Notes: generated from the sequence alone by a model not told the origin. Positions 1 through 9,706 are shown, counted from the first letter of the stretch. The stretch is 64,000 nucleotides of DNA from SHZI01 sp038214295 (GCA_038214295.1 JBBQSA010000009.1:13665-77664); one strand, 5' to 3'. Numbers and translations: made by a program.

Positions 1-1586
1 CTTTGTTCCAGTCGGAACTGAACTGCTACGTAGCGAATAACCCCAACGACCCGCGGGCCGGCATTACTGCGCCGGGCTCCCCCGGCTGGCGCTGCGGCGA
101 GATCAGGCCCGACGGCCTGCGGGCCCAGTTGAACCTTGCGGACCTCCGGGAAGGCGCCACGTCGATCTACGGCACGGCGAGGCCGGCGCCGTTCATCGGC
201 ACGCAGACCTCAAGCGAGCGCTACCTGGCCCAGGCGGATCTCGGTCTCCGCGACTGGAACATCACCGCACTTGGCACGATGAACCGTCAGGAACTGGAGA
301 GCTACCGGGACCTGGATCGGTCTCCCTACCTGGGCCCGGTGTGGCTCAACCTGTTTGACTCGGGTGAACTGCAGAAATGGGACGATGCCTCCTTCGAGCT
401 GCGCGCCAGTTCGCCCCCGGACAAGCCGATCCGGGGTCAAGGTGGCGTCTACTATTTCTCCGCGAAGAACAAGTCCTACCAGCGGGAGTACACGGGCTTC
501 TGTAACCGCCTCGAATTTGGCCAGCCATTGATAAACGGCCAGTCGTCCTGGACGCTGAACGGCGACAAGGAAAACCTGAGCTTCTTCGGGGGACTGGACT
601 ACGACGTGGCGGAGGACGTTACGGTGTCTGTGGAGGCGCGCTACGCCAAGGACTCTCCCGTCCAGCGGTCCGCGAACGGGATCACGGCAAGCAAGGATTT
701 CTACAGCCTGTCACCCCGGATCACGGTGAAGTGGCAGGCCACCCCGGACATAAACTTCTACGCCCTGGCGGCCAAGGGCAACAAGCCCGGTGGCTTCTTC
801 TATGCCTATTTCGATGCGCCGGTCACGCGGGAGTCCACTGAGGCGGCGCTGGCCAATGGCCGGGCCCTGATCAAGGAAGAGAAGGCCTGGACCTACGAGA
901 TGGGGGCAAAGACCCAGTGGCTGGACCGCCGCCTTACCGCCAACGTGTCGGTCTACTACATCGACTGGACCAACCAGGCCATCAACGAGATCGACCAGGT
1001 CCCGTGGTTCTGCCCGGACCACCCGGAACTTGGCACCCAGCTGATCCAGGCGAGCTTCATCAAGAACGCCGGCAAGTCCCAGGTGGTCGGTTCTGAAGTC
1101 GAGGTCTCTTTCGCCGCGACAGACAACCTGATGCTCTCCCTCAACTACGGCCTCCAGGCCACCGAGCTCAAGCAATTCGATTCACTGGTCCTGCACGACC
1201 TGACGGGCAACGGCGACGCCTCCGGCAACGAGGCGCCGCGGGTCCCGAAGCACACCATCACCGCATCGGCCATGTGGCGGCAGCCGCTGGGCGACCGGGG
1301 TGCGGACTGGTTCCTGCGGGGCGACTACGTCTACAACTCGAAAACCTGGGTCGACGCGGAGAACGAGGCCTACGTCGGTGACCTCAACCTGCTGAACGCG
1401 CGCATCGGCGTTGAGCGGCCGTCCTGGCTCGCCGCGTTCTACGTGGACAACCTGCTGAACGATGACACGCCGCTGCTGGTTTCCGAATTCCCCAACTTCA
1501 ACCGGTTCCCGAGCACCACCAGCGCGTTTCACATTGTCCCCCGGCGCAGCCGCAGTGCAGGGATCACGTTGACGCTGAAGTTCTAG
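1..1586 (+). CDS. TonB-dependent receptor, C-terminal part (5' end outside window)
   Basis: This is the last ~528 residues of an outer-membrane TonB-dependent receptor; the reading frame is already open at base 1, so the plug domain and signal peptide lie upstream of the window. It would import a bulky substrate across the outer membrane using TonB energy. The visible part is a typical barrel: alternating aromatic/polar beta-strands, a 'KGNKPGGFFYAYF' stretch common in receptors of sphingomonad and Steroidobacter type, and a last strand ending in 'AGITLTLKF' with terminal Phe, the usual BAM signal. Cysteines cluster in loops (around codons 9, 31, 166 and 345), which could form disulfides. The substrate cannot be read from the sequence. 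The convergent DUF1838 gene ends 16 bases downstream. Confidence 0.9.
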   Translation, partial: LFQSELNCYVANNPNDPRAGITAPGSPGWRCGEIRPDGLRAQLNLADLREGATSIYGTARPAPFIGTQTSSERYLAQADLGLRDWNITALGTMNRQELESYRDLDRSPYLGPVWLNLFDSGELQKWDDASFELRASSPPDKPIRGQGGVYYFSAKNKSYQREYTGFCNRLEFGQPLINGQSSWTLNGDKENLSFFGGLDYDVAEDVTVSVEARYAKDSPVQRSANGITASKDFYSLSPRITVKWQATPDINFYALAAKGNKPGGFFYAYFDAPVTRESTEAALANGRALIKEEKAWTYEMGAKTQWLDRRLTANVSVYYIDWTNQAINEIDQVPWFCPDHPELGTQLIQASFIKNAGKSQVVGSEVEVSFAATDNLMLSLNYGLQATELKQFDSLVLHDLTGNGDASGNEAPRVPKHTITASAMWRQPLGDRGADWFLRGDYVYNSKTWVDAENEAYVGDLNLLNARIGVERPSWLAAFYVDNLLNDDTPLLVSEFPNFNRFPSTTSAFHIVPRRSRSAGITLTLKF

Positions 1587-1602
1587 GGCCGCGCGGCAGC
1601 CG

Positions 1603-2565
1603 TCAGCCCGGCACTTCCGGCGGCACCTCACGGGCGAAGGCCTCCCAGGTGCCGTGGGGGTTCACGTTGGGCCAGTGGTCCGGCACCGTCAGGTACTCCG
1701 GCGCGTGCTTCTCGATGTAGGCGAGCACCTTCGGGGGTATGTCGCCGGGGCCCTTCAGGCCCTTGTGGCTGAACATCCGGCCGAAGACGACGCCGGATTC
1801 CTCGAGCTCGTGGCCCCCCATCCGCATCCAGGGCCACCACTGGCCGAGCCGGGAGAACCCGGCCATGAAGCGCGACGACGGCACCGATCGGTCCCGCATC
1901 TCGGCCAGCGACATGCAGAAGGTGAAATGCTCCGAGGGGCTGATGCGCGGCCCCGTGGACGCCAGGGGCCAGCGTTCCGGCGTCACCGGGTTTGTGTACT
2001 CGTGGGCGTAGTCCCAGGCGAGCAGCAGGTCGTCGCCGTAGGTCTCGAAGGGCAGCAGGAACGGCACGGTGCTCCCCAGGTTCCGGTGCGTGCCGTCGTT
2101 CATCAGCGTGGGCTGGTCCCGCGCCGCGCCCATCGTGAAGCGCGGCATCTCGGCCGTCAGCCGGCCGCCCATGGCCGGGTTGTAGAAGTTGAACACCTCC
2201 ACCGTCCTGCCGGTCCACGGATTCTTCCAGGTCTCGAGGATGTCGCCGCTCGCCAGGTCGGTGAAGTAACCGGTCTCCTTGCCGCGGATCCAGACGTTGC
2301 CGTCCTCGTCGATCTTCGACTGCATGCAGCCCGTCCCGGTGTAGCCGAATAGCGGGATCAGCCGCTGCGCGCCGATGCGGGCGTACATGAGGCCGTGGAA
2401 GCCGCTGAGCACGGGCTCGTCGTAGCTGCCCCAGATCTTGCCGAAGGCGTACAGGTTGTCCCGGGGATCGTCGAAGTCGAGGGTCTTGCCGGCCGTAGCG
2501 GCGGCGAGCGCCTCTGTGGCGGAAGCCCGCCCGGCGAAGAGCCCGTTGACCAGCTCGGAATTCAT
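1603..2565 (-). CDS. DUF1838 family protein
   Basis: A 320-residue member of the uncharacterised DUF1838 family, recognised from an N-terminal 'DPRDNLYAFGKIWGSYDEPV' block followed by Gly/Trp-rich segments ('IRGKETGYFTDLASGD', 'WKNPWTG'). The start at 2565 is chosen because a GGAGAA ribosome site lies just upstream; an earlier TTG/GTG-type start would add 13 unlikely residues. No signal peptide is visible, so this copy should be cytoplasmic, unlike the second DUF1838 gene at 5344-6171, which carries a twin-arginine leader. The function of the family is unknown. In this genome both copies sit among a receptor, short-chain dehydrogenase and PQQ dehydrogenase, suggesting a role in catabolism of an organic substrate; that is inference. 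Confidence 0.85.
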   Translation of the reverse strand: MNSELVNGLFAGRASATEALAAATAGKTLDFDDPRDNLYAFGKIWGSYDEPVLSGFHGLMYARIGAQRLIPLFGYTGTGCMQSKIDEDGNVWIRGKETGYFTDLASGDILETWKNPWTGRTVEVFNFYNPAMGGRLTAEMPRFTMGAARDQPTLMNDGTHRNLGSTVPFLLPFETYGDDLLLAWDYAHEYTNPVTPERWPLASTGPRISPSEHFTFCMSLAEMRDRSVPSSRFMAGFSRLGQWWPWMRMGGHELEESGVVFGRMFSHKGLKGPGDIPPKVLAYIEKHAPEYLTVPDHWPNVNPHGTWEAFAREVPPEVPG

Positions 2566-2723
2566 CCCGCTTCTCCCTGTTTTTCGGGGGTCCAAACCTA
2601 GCACAGTTCACGCTACCGGCCGGGCGAGCGACCGAAACGTGACGCGGTGCGGAGTGCCGGCCGGGCGGCATTGCTAGGTTGATCGGGTTTCGGTCCGCGC
2701 CTGAAGCGGCGCGAGGCGTTGCC

Positions 2724-4439
2724 ATGGGTGCTAGCGGCACATCGAGCGAGGCTGATCTGCTGACGTCTTCTTCGGAAGAACGTACGCGGACCTTCGACGC
2801 CGTGCCAGCGAGCAACACGGGCAAGCCGCTCGCCGGACCCGCTTCAGGCGACACGCTGAACAACCGCTTCGTCCTTCACGAGTGTCGCGCCGACGGCGCG
2901 GGCACCCGGGTATTCCGCGCCCTCGACCGGCGGCTCGAGGCGGCCGGCGAGTCCGACCCCTGGGTCGCGCTGAAAGTGGTGACGGCGGAGCCCGGCAACG
3001 AGCCACGACCACTGCAGGCCCTGCGCCGGGAGGCCGCCATCGCGCAGGGCCTGACTCACCCCAACCTGCCGCGCATCCACGGTATCGATCACGACGGTCC
3101 GCACAGCTTCCTGTGCATGGGCTGGGTCGAGGGCGAATCACTGGCGACAATCCTCGACAGCCGTGGCGCGCGGCCGATGACGCGGCTGCAGGCGGTGCAT
3201 CTCGTAGAGGGCGTCTGCCGCGCCCTCGCCCACCTGCACGCCAGGGGCATCACGCACTCCGACGTGAAGCCGGGCAACATTCTGGTCACGGCCGGCGGAG
3301 ACGCCACTCTGCTGGACTTCGGCGTGGCCGTCGGACCGGGCGCCGGTGACCTCACGGAATTGAAGGGCTTCACGCCGGAGTACGCGAGTCCCGAGGTACT
3401 TGCCGGCGCGACGCCGACACCCGCTGACGACCTGTTCTCGGTTGCCTGCGTCGCCTACCGGATGCTGAGCGGCCAGCGGCCCTTCGGGCCCGGCACGGCC
3501 GCAGAAGCAGCCGCCGCCAGCAACCGCCCGGCCTGCCCCGCCAGCGTCTCGCCGGGCCAGTGGCGCGCGCTGGACCGGGCGCTCGCTTTTACGCGGAGCG
3601 GGCGCCAGCCTGACGTGGGCACGTTCCTGTCCCAGCTGAAGGGCGCCCGGGACGACAGCGCCGTGGTCACAGAGCCGTCGCAGCCGCCGTCGCTGGCCGA
3701 CGACCCGCCGACCACTGCATCCGGGATCGCGGGCGAGTCAGCACCGCCCCGCCGGTTCCTGCCGGTGCTTGCCGGACTCGCCCTGCTCGCCGGGCTGCTG
3801 GCAGGCGCCGTACTCTGGCTGGGCGGGGATCCCGAGCCGCCGCCGGTTGCGGAGGTGCCAGATGCAGCGCCACGGCAGCTGCCTGTCCCGACGCCTGCAG
3901 CGCCACCCGCCGCCATCGAGGCGCCGGCCGCGGCGGCAGCGACGGCACCGGAGCGCGTCGCTCCCCGCCCCGCCGCCACAGCAAGCGACAGCCCGAAGCG
4001 CATAACACCACCGAAAACCCGCCCGGCGACTGATGAACTGGTAGGGCCACCGCGACCTGCGCCGGCGCCAGCGACACCCACCGGAACGGCCGACCCCGCG
4101 CCCGCTACGACAGCGACGCCAGGCGGGACGCCGCTTGCCACCGCATCCGCGGCTCCCGAGCTTCGCCAGGTGGCCTTCTCGAGCCTGACCCTTCGCAACT
4201 ACGTGGAAGCGGACTACCCGCGTAACGCAGCCGCCCGCCGGATCGCCGGCTGGGTAGACGTGGCCTTCACGGTGGATGCAGCGGGCAGGCCCGGCAATGC
4301 GCGGGTGGTGGACTCGGAACCCGCGGGAATGTTCGAGGACGCGGCGCTTAGCGCCGTACGCCGCTGGCGCTTCGCCGCTTCCTCCGCGGATTCGGCACCG
4401 GTGAGTACGCGGATCCGGGTGCGCTTCGACCCGCGCTAG
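2724..4439 (+). CDS. Membrane-anchored Ser/Thr protein kinase fused to a TonB-type C-terminal domain
   Basis: A 571-residue protein. Residues ~48-310 form a Hanks-type kinase: invariant Lys84 in 'VALKVV', helix-C Glu103, catalytic loop 'HSDVKPGN' with Asp180, Lys182 and Asn185, 'DFG' at 198-200 and 'ASPE' at 221-224. The catalytic loop has HSD instead of HRD. One transmembrane helix (~345-367) is followed by a long Pro/Ala-rich linker (~370-480) and a C-terminal TonB family domain ('YPRNAAARRIAGWVDVAFTVD', then 'ALSAVRRWRF'). The predicted topology is cytoplasmic kinase, periplasm-spanning linker and periplasmic TonB domain. I take ATG 2724 as start; an in-frame TTG at 2679 would add 15 residues. 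It ends in a 4-base convergent overlap with the downstream short-chain dehydrogenase gene. Confidence 0.88.
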   Translation: MGASGTSSEADLLTSSSEERTRTFDAVPASNTGKPLAGPASGDTLNNRFVLHECRADGAGTRVFRALDRRLEAAGESDPWVALKVVTAEPGNEPRPLQALRREAAIAQGLTHPNLPRIHGIDHDGPHSFLCMGWVEGESLATILDSRGARPMTRLQAVHLVEGVCRALAHLHARGITHSDVKPGNILVTAGGDATLLDFGVAVGPGAGDLTELKGFTPEYASPEVLAGATPTPADDLFSVACVAYRMLSGQRPFGPGTAAEAAAASNRPACPASVSPGQWRALDRALAFTRSGRQPDVGTFLSQLKGARDDSAVVTEPSQPPSLADDPPTTASGIAGESAPPRRFLPVLAGLALLAGLLAGAVLWLGGDPEPPPVAEVPDAAPRQLPVPTPAAPPAAIEAPAAAAATAPERVAPRPAATASDSPKRITPPKTRPATDELVGPPRPAPAPATPTGTADPAPATTATPGGTPLATASAAPELRQVAFSSLTLRNYVEADYPRNAAARRIAGWVDVAFTVDAAGRPGNARVVDSEPAGMFEDAALSAVRRWRFAASSADSAPVSTRIRVRFDPR

Positions 4440-5236
4440 ATTCCCAGAGGACCAAAGACGTCCCGCTTCCGGAACAGGTTCATCAGGAAGCGTCCCTGCA
4501 CTTTCGCCGACGTCAGCCAGCGCACGGCGGCGCCGTGCTTGCCGTGCTCTTTCAGCATGCCCTCGACCAGGAAGGGTGTCACGGTCTCGACCGTGTCGGC
4601 GAGGATGTTCAGGATCTTCTTCGAGCGCTCCCAGTTCTTGTTACGGCGTTCCGGGGGCGGCACGAGCAGCTCGGTGATCACGATGCCCGGGCTCAGGTAG
4701 CCGATCTTCACCGGTGACTTCTTCAGTTCCTGGACCATGGCCTTGGTGAAATAGCGCACCGCGTACTTGGTGGCGCCGTAGGGAGCGATGGTCGGGCGCA
4801 CGGCGCCGTTGCTGCCGAAGCCCTCCATGTTCCAGAGCATGCCGGAGCCCTGCTTGTACATCGCGGGAATCGCCACCCGGTTGCAGTTCAGCAGGCCAAC
4901 CAGGTTGGTGTTGATGGTCTTTACATAGTCATCGGGCGGGATCATGAAGAAGGGCACCTTGGCGCTGTCCCGCCCCGCGTTGTTGACCCAGATGTCGACA
5001 CTGCCCAGGCCGGCCACGGCGGCGTCCCAGAGCGCCTGGACCTCGGCGTACTCCGCCACGTCGCAGACCTTCCCGACCACCTTCTGGCCCGGGAATGCCG
5101 CCCGCAACTCGGCGACCGCCTTCTCCACCGCTGCGGATCCCCGGCTGGAGACGACCACGTCGTGGCCCCGGCGGAGGAATTCCCGGGCGAGGCCGAGTCC
5201 GATGCCTTTCGTACTGCCGGTGACGACGACGTGCAT
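4436..5236 (-). CDS. Short-chain dehydrogenase/reductase (SDR)
   Basis: Classical SDR of 266 residues. It shows the cofactor motif TGSTKGIG (6-13), the NNAG motif (85-88) and the catalytic pair Tyr153/Lys157 in 'YGATK'. SDRs oxidise or reduce alcohols/ketones with NAD(P). The C-terminal ~70 residues ('PPPERRNKNWERSKKILNIL') form an extra helical tail beyond the usual ~250-residue core. It converges with the kinase gene with a 4-base overlap and has the DUF1838/PQQ block downstream of its own promoter side. The substrate cannot be inferred. Confidence 0.9.
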   Translation of the reverse strand: MHVVVTGSTKGIGLGLAREFLRRGHDVVVSSRGSAAVEKAVAELRAAFPGQKVVGKVCDVAEYAEVQALWDAAVAGLGSVDIWVNNAGRDSAKVPFFMIPPDDYVKTINTNLVGLLNCNRVAIPAMYKQGSGMLWNMEGFGSNGAVRPTIAPYGATKYAVRYFTKAMVQELKKSPVKIGYLSPGIVITELLVPPPERRNKNWERSKKILNILADTVETVTPFLVEGMLKEHGKHGAAVRWLTSAKVQGRFLMNLFRKRDVFGPLGI

Positions 5237-5343
5237 GTGCTGACTGCCTCGAGTGGGTCACGGTGACTTCCCGACCGGATTGTGCCCGATTCAGAGCCGG
5301 GGCACGGAACCGCAGCAGCCGGTGTCGGCCAGCAGGCCCCGGT

Positions 5344-6171
5344 CTACGGCGGGAAGTAAGGGGGTGCCGCCAGGCGCTCCGGGTGGCGCTCCGCCATCCA
5401 GCGACGGAAGCGGTCGGGCAGCCTGTCGACTGACTCAAGCTTGACGCCATCGGCGTGCCACACCACGTGCCCGGGCTGGCCCTGCATGTCCATCCAGACC
5501 GGCCAGGGCGCGAAGTAGGTGGATGAGAAGCTCGCCGGCACGAAGGGCCGGTCGAGGGCCTGCAGGTCGGCGCTCCGGGCACGCGCCACGCTGGCCTCGC
5601 CCATCGGCTGGGGCAACCCCGGTGGGTAGGTCCGGTCGTGGGATAGCCAGATGTCGTCCCCGTAGGTGTCCCAGCTGAGTTGCAGCCCCTCGGGCTGCCA
5701 GTCGGCCAGCGGCACCCGCCCGGGCCGCACACCTTTTGGTGAGTAAAAGGCGGCGGCCTCGCCGGGTTTGCCGCCGATCAGGTTTGGCCTGACCGCGTTA
5801 CGACGGCCGGACACCGGGTTCGCAAAGGTCTCCAGCAGATCCTTGCCCTGCCAGTCCATGAAGAACGAGGTCGTCACGCCCGTCGCGGCGAAGTCGCCGG
5901 CCGGCGTCGCCGTGAGCCGCATGATCTCCAGGCCCTCGTAGCGCACCAGCGGCACCGGCGCCTGTCCTGGCAGCAGGCCGTAGATGCGCCCGAAGTACCA
6001 CCAGGGCGCGTCCCGGCCATCGAGCCTTCCCTGCAGCCTGAGCATTGCCGTGCAGGCGTCACCGGGGTTCGCGAGGTCGAGGCGGCTGGCAGGTAGCTTC
6101 CTGGCCAGCGCGGTGCCGCTGTAGATGACGGCGCCGGTGGCAGCCAGCAGAAAGGATCGGCGCTCGAGCAT
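5344..6171 (-). CDS. DUF1838 family protein with twin-arginine signal
   Basis: A 275-residue DUF1838 protein, paralogous to the product at 1603-2565 (shared blocks such as 'GRIYGLLPGQAPVPLVRYEG' and 'FANPVSGR' correspond to the family pattern). Its N-terminus 'MLERRSFLLAATGAV' is a twin-arginine (RRxFL) leader, so it is expected to be exported folded, possibly with a cofactor. The start at 6171 is supported by a GGAGG site 8 bases upstream; the frame remains open further upstream but without a good ribosome site. It is divergent from the PQQ dehydrogenase at 6248 with 76 bases between the start codons, so the two probably share a promoter region and may act together in the periplasm. The function of the family is unknown. 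Confidence 0.85.
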   Translation of the reverse strand: MLERRSFLLAATGAVIYSGTALARKLPASRLDLANPGDACTAMLRLQGRLDGRDAPWWYFGRIYGLLPGQAPVPLVRYEGLEIMRLTATPAGDFAATGVTTSFFMDWQGKDLLETFANPVSGRRNAVRPNLIGGKPGEAAAFYSPKGVRPGRVPLADWQPEGLQLSWDTYGDDIWLSHDRTYPPGLPQPMGEASVARARSADLQALDRPFVPASFSSTYFAPWPVWMDMQGQPGHVVWHADGVKLESVDRLPDRFRRWMAERHPERLAAPPYFPP

Positions 6172-6247
6172 CGGACACCTCCAGCAAAGGAAGGAAATTT
6201 TCGCTACGCTGATCCGGTCGGTCCGCAGGGTCAAGAGGTAACGCCGG

Positions 6248-8284
6248 ATGACTTCCACACGCACACCGGGCTTCGCGCTGCTCGCAGCACTCTTCCTGGC
6301 CACCCCGGGCCACGCCCAGCAGTGGGAGCACTACGGCGGCGATGCGGGCGGCCAGAAATTTTCCCCGCTGAAGCAGATCACGGTGGCCAACGTGGGCCAG
6401 CTTGAGATGGCCTGGCAGTACCGCACCGGCGAGCTGGAACGTCACCCCGTCCTGCAGACGGCGCTGTCCAAGGTGGAAATGAACCCGATCCTGCTGCCCG
6501 TCGCGGCCGGCGGGCACCTGGTGATCTGCACGCCCTTCGGCCGGGTCGTGGCCCTGGACCCGGCCCGGGGCACCGAGCGCTGGGTCTACGACTCCAAGTC
6601 CCGGATCGGTGGCTACGCCACGCCGGAGGACCCGGAGGGCCTTGGGACACCGGGCTTCGCTAACTGCCGGGGCGTGTCCTGGTGGCACGACCGGGTCGCG
6701 CCCGCCGGGACCTTCTGCCGCGACCGGATCTTCCTGGCCACCCACGACCTGCGCCTGATCGCGCTGGACGCCCCCACTGGCAAGCTGTGCCCCGGCTTCG
6801 GCGCCGGGGGCATCGTCGCGGTGGAACCCGAGGTGCTCGCTGCCAACCCGCCCGCGGTCAAGGGCGAAGTGAGGTTTTCCGGCCCCCCGGCGGTGATTAA
6901 CGACGTCATTGCGGTCGGCACGACGGTGCGGGATTTCCACCGGACCAACGCGCCGAACGGCTCGGTCCGGGCCTTCGACGCCCGCACCGGCGCCCGACGC
7001 TGGACCTTCGACCCGGTACCGCGCACCGCCGCCGACCCGGCCTATGCGGGCTGGACGCCGGAGGCAGCGCAAAATACCGGCGCCGGCAACGTGTGGGGCG
7101 TGATGAGCGCCGATGAAGGCCGGGACCTGCTCTTTATGCCGACATCCGGGCCCTCGGTGGATTTCTACGGCGGCACCCGGCCCGGCGACAACCGGTACGC
7201 GGACTCCATCGTCGCCCTCCGGGGCACGACCGGGGAAGTCGTGTGGCACTTCCAGACCGTGCACCACGACGTCTGGGACTACGACAACGCCGCGCAGCCC
7301 ACGCTTCTCGAGTTGACAAAAAACGGCAAGCCCTTCCCCGCCGTGATCCAGGCAACGAAGACCGGCATGCTCTACATCTTCCACCGGGAAACCGGCGAGC
7401 CCTTCTTTCCCATAGAGGAGCGGCCCGTGCCCCAGGGCGGCGTGCCGGGCGAAGTGCTCTCGCCGACCCAGCCTTTCCCGGTGAAGCCGCCGGCGCTGGT
7501 GCCACAGAATTTCACCGCGGCGGACTTCTGGGGCATGACGCCCTGGGAGCTGAATGCCTGCAAGAAGGCTTACGGCGGGTTCCGCTACGGCGGGATCTTC
7601 ACCCCGCCCTCCTTCGAGGGCACGATCATGTGGCCCTCGAGCGCGGGCGGCGTGAACTGGGGCGGCGTAGCGGTGGACCCGTCGAGCCGGATCCTGGTTA
7701 CCAACGTCATCCGCCTCGGCCACTACGCGAAGGTCCTGCCCAACGAGGTCACCGCGGGCAAGGCCCGGGGCAGCATGCAGGAGAACATGCTCGGCGCCCC
7801 GGCGGCGCTCCTCGGCACACCCTACGCCGTGAAGCAGGCGGCACTGCTGTCCCCCGTCAACCAGATGCCCTGCACCGCCCCGCCCTACGCGCAACTCGTC
7901 GCGGTGGACCTGGAGAAAGGCGAGATCCTGTGGAAGTCCACGCTGGGGGTCTGGGATCACAGCCTGCCGCCGCCGATGGCGTCACCGTATTCATTGCCAC
8001 TGCCGCTGCCCTGGGGCACGCCGACCTTTGGCGGGCCGATGGTGACGGCCGGTGGCCTCGTGTTCATCGGCGCCACCGGTGATGACCGGTTCCGGGCCTT
8101 CGAGCTCGCCACCGGCAAGGAGGCCTGGCAGGCGACGCTGCCCACCGGCGCCTTCGCAGTGCCCATGAGCTACGAGGTGGGCGGACGACAGTTCGTGGTG
8201 GTGGCCTCCGGCGGCCACGCCTTCGTCTACCAGAAGCCGGGGGACCAGATCACGGCGTTCGCCCTCCCTGCGGACAAGCCCTGA
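6248..8284 (+). CDS. Periplasmic PQQ-dependent dehydrogenase (membrane glucose dehydrogenase-like)
   Basis: A 678-residue quinoprotein. It begins with a Sec signal peptide ('FALLAALFLATPGHA', cleavage before QQW), then the family opening 'HYGGDAGGQKFSPLKQIT', followed by an eight-bladed propeller with repeated W-motifs such as 'GTTGEVVWHFQTVHHDVWDYD'. Such enzymes oxidise sugars or alcohols in the periplasm and pass electrons to quinone or cytochrome c. It lacks the five-helix membrane domain of Gcd and has no heme-binding CxxCH, so it is the soluble form and would need a separate acceptor. No pqq biosynthesis genes are in the window. It is divergent from the Tat-exported DUF1838 protein and 69 bases upstream of an MFS transporter. 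Confidence 0.9.
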   Translation: MTSTRTPGFALLAALFLATPGHAQQWEHYGGDAGGQKFSPLKQITVANVGQLEMAWQYRTGELERHPVLQTALSKVEMNPILLPVAAGGHLVICTPFGRVVALDPARGTERWVYDSKSRIGGYATPEDPEGLGTPGFANCRGVSWWHDRVAPAGTFCRDRIFLATHDLRLIALDAPTGKLCPGFGAGGIVAVEPEVLAANPPAVKGEVRFSGPPAVINDVIAVGTTVRDFHRTNAPNGSVRAFDARTGARRWTFDPVPRTAADPAYAGWTPEAAQNTGAGNVWGVMSADEGRDLLFMPTSGPSVDFYGGTRPGDNRYADSIVALRGTTGEVVWHFQTVHHDVWDYDNAAQPTLLELTKNGKPFPAVIQATKTGMLYIFHRETGEPFFPIEERPVPQGGVPGEVLSPTQPFPVKPPALVPQNFTAADFWGMTPWELNACKKAYGGFRYGGIFTPPSFEGTIMWPSSAGGVNWGGVAVDPSSRILVTNVIRLGHYAKVLPNEVTAGKARGSMQENMLGAPAALLGTPYAVKQAALLSPVNQMPCTAPPYAQLVAVDLEKGEILWKSTLGVWDHSLPPPMASPYSLPLPLPWGTPTFGGPMVTAGGLVFIGATGDDRFRAFELATGKEAWQATLPTGAFAVPMSYEVGGRQFVVVASGGHAFVYQKPGDQITAFALPADKP

Positions 8285-8353
8285 TCGGATCTCCGCCGGG
8301 CCGGCGGTCCGCCGCACAATAGGCCGGCTATCCGCAGTGTCCATGGAATCCCG

Positions 8354-9610
8354 ATGACCGACATTCCCGGCCAGGCTCCGCCGCAGGCCCGCTTCCTCCT
8401 GGGGCTCGGCGTGCTGCTGTTCGCCATCGGGCAATCCCTGACTTTCATCATCGTGACTCCGCTGGCGCGGCAGGTGGGCTTCACCCCGCAGAGCTTCGGC
8501 ATCGCGCTGACGCTCGCCAGCCTCCCCCTGATCTTCGGCGCGCCCTACTGGGGCAAACGCAGTGACGTGATCGGCCGGAAGCCCGTCTTCATTATCGGCG
8601 TCACCGGCGCGGCGGTCGGCACCCTGCTCATCGCGCTGGTCCTGCAGCTCGGCGTCAGCGGCATCCTGACGGGCACGGGCCTGCTGGTGCTGTTCGCGTT
8701 CGCCCGGGCGAGCTACGGCGGCGCCGCGTCGGCCATCTACCCCGCGGCGACGGCCTACATGGTGGACGTCACCAGCATCGAGAACCGGGGCCGCGGCCTC
8801 GCGATCATCGGCGCGGCAAACGGCATGGGCTCGGTGCTCGGGCCCGTGATGGCCGGCGCCCTCGCGTTCTTCGGCCCGCTCGTGCCGATGTACGTGGCGG
8901 CCGCCATCGGCCTTGCCGGGGCGGTCATGGCCTGGTACCTGCTGCCGGAACCCAGCCGCCACGCCGACACCCGTAACAAGGTCGCGATCAAGCTCAGCGA
9001 CCGGCGCCTGCGGCCCTTCCTGCTGATGTGGTTCGTGTTCTTCCTGTCCTTCATGGCACTCCAACTGATCTTAAGCTTCTACCTGCAGGACGAGTACGGC
9101 GTGACCGACCCGAAGGACCTGGTCCGGCAGGCGAGCCTGATGCTGATCAGCATGGCGTCCATGATCGTCGTCGTGCAGATCGGCGTGCTCCAGGTGGTGA
9201 AGGCCAAGCCAAGGACCCTGCTACGCCTGCTGGGTCCCTTCTTCGTGCTGGCGCTGATCATCATCGGAATGGCGCCGAACCTGCCAGTGATGGCGGTCGG
9301 ATTCGCGGTGCTCGGCATCTCGTTCGCCTGCGCGAACCCGGGCATCAACGGCAGCGCCAGCATGTGCGTCGAACCCTGGGAGCAGGGTGCCACCGCGGGC
9401 TTCCTGGGGGCGGGCAATACCCTGGGGGCCATCATGGGGCCCATCGTCGGGACGCAGATCTACACCCACCTGGGCCATCACGGGCCGATGATCGTGGGCG
9501 CGATTGGCCTGACCGCGCTCAGCATCTACGCCTTCACGATCAAGGTACCGGACCAGTGGGGCGGATCCGGCAAGCGGCGCCCGGCGGCCGGGCAGGCCGC
9601 CGCCACCTGA
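8354..9610 (+). CDS. MFS transporter
   Basis: A 418-residue major facilitator with about 12 hydrophobic helices. The loop 2-3 signature 'GKRSDVIGRKPVF' is the MFS motif A, and the N-half helix with 'GAANGMGSVLGPVMAG' is motif C-like as in drug/solute antiporters of the DHA1 group. It lies downstream of the PQQ dehydrogenase gene (69 bases) in the same direction and could be cotranscribed, moving the substrate or product of that oxidation or exporting a toxic compound. The substrate cannot be read from the sequence. Confidence 0.9.
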   Translation: MTDIPGQAPPQARFLLGLGVLLFAIGQSLTFIIVTPLARQVGFTPQSFGIALTLASLPLIFGAPYWGKRSDVIGRKPVFIIGVTGAAVGTLLIALVLQLGVSGILTGTGLLVLFAFARASYGGAASAIYPAATAYMVDVTSIENRGRGLAIIGAANGMGSVLGPVMAGALAFFGPLVPMYVAAAIGLAGAVMAWYLLPEPSRHADTRNKVAIKLSDRRLRPFLLMWFVFFLSFMALQLILSFYLQDEYGVTDPKDLVRQASLMLISMASMIVVVQIGVLQVVKAKPRTLLRLLGPFFVLALIIIGMAPNLPVMAVGFAVLGISFACANPGINGSASMCVEPWEQGATAGFLGAGNTLGAIMGPIVGTQIYTHLGHHGPMIVGAIGLTALSIYAFTIKVPDQWGGSGKRRPAAGQAAAT

Positions 9611-9706
9611 AGTGCTCCCGGGCCACCCACCCCCCGGAAATGGCCCTGTCGCCAGCCCGGGGACGCGGAATTTGCGCGCCGGGCGGCGGCCACGCTACCG
9701 TAGCGC

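Noticed and set aside
2724..4439. Kinase domain considered a pseudokinase because of HSD instead of HRD
   Set aside because: The Arg of HRD is not essential, and Lys84, Glu103, Asp180, Lys182, Asn185 and DFG are all present.
6059..7960. Long open frame on the minus strand opposite the PQQ dehydrogenase
   Set aside because: Composition is Arg/Gly/His-rich with no recognisable motifs; it is the antisense shadow of a well-supported gene in a high-GC genome.
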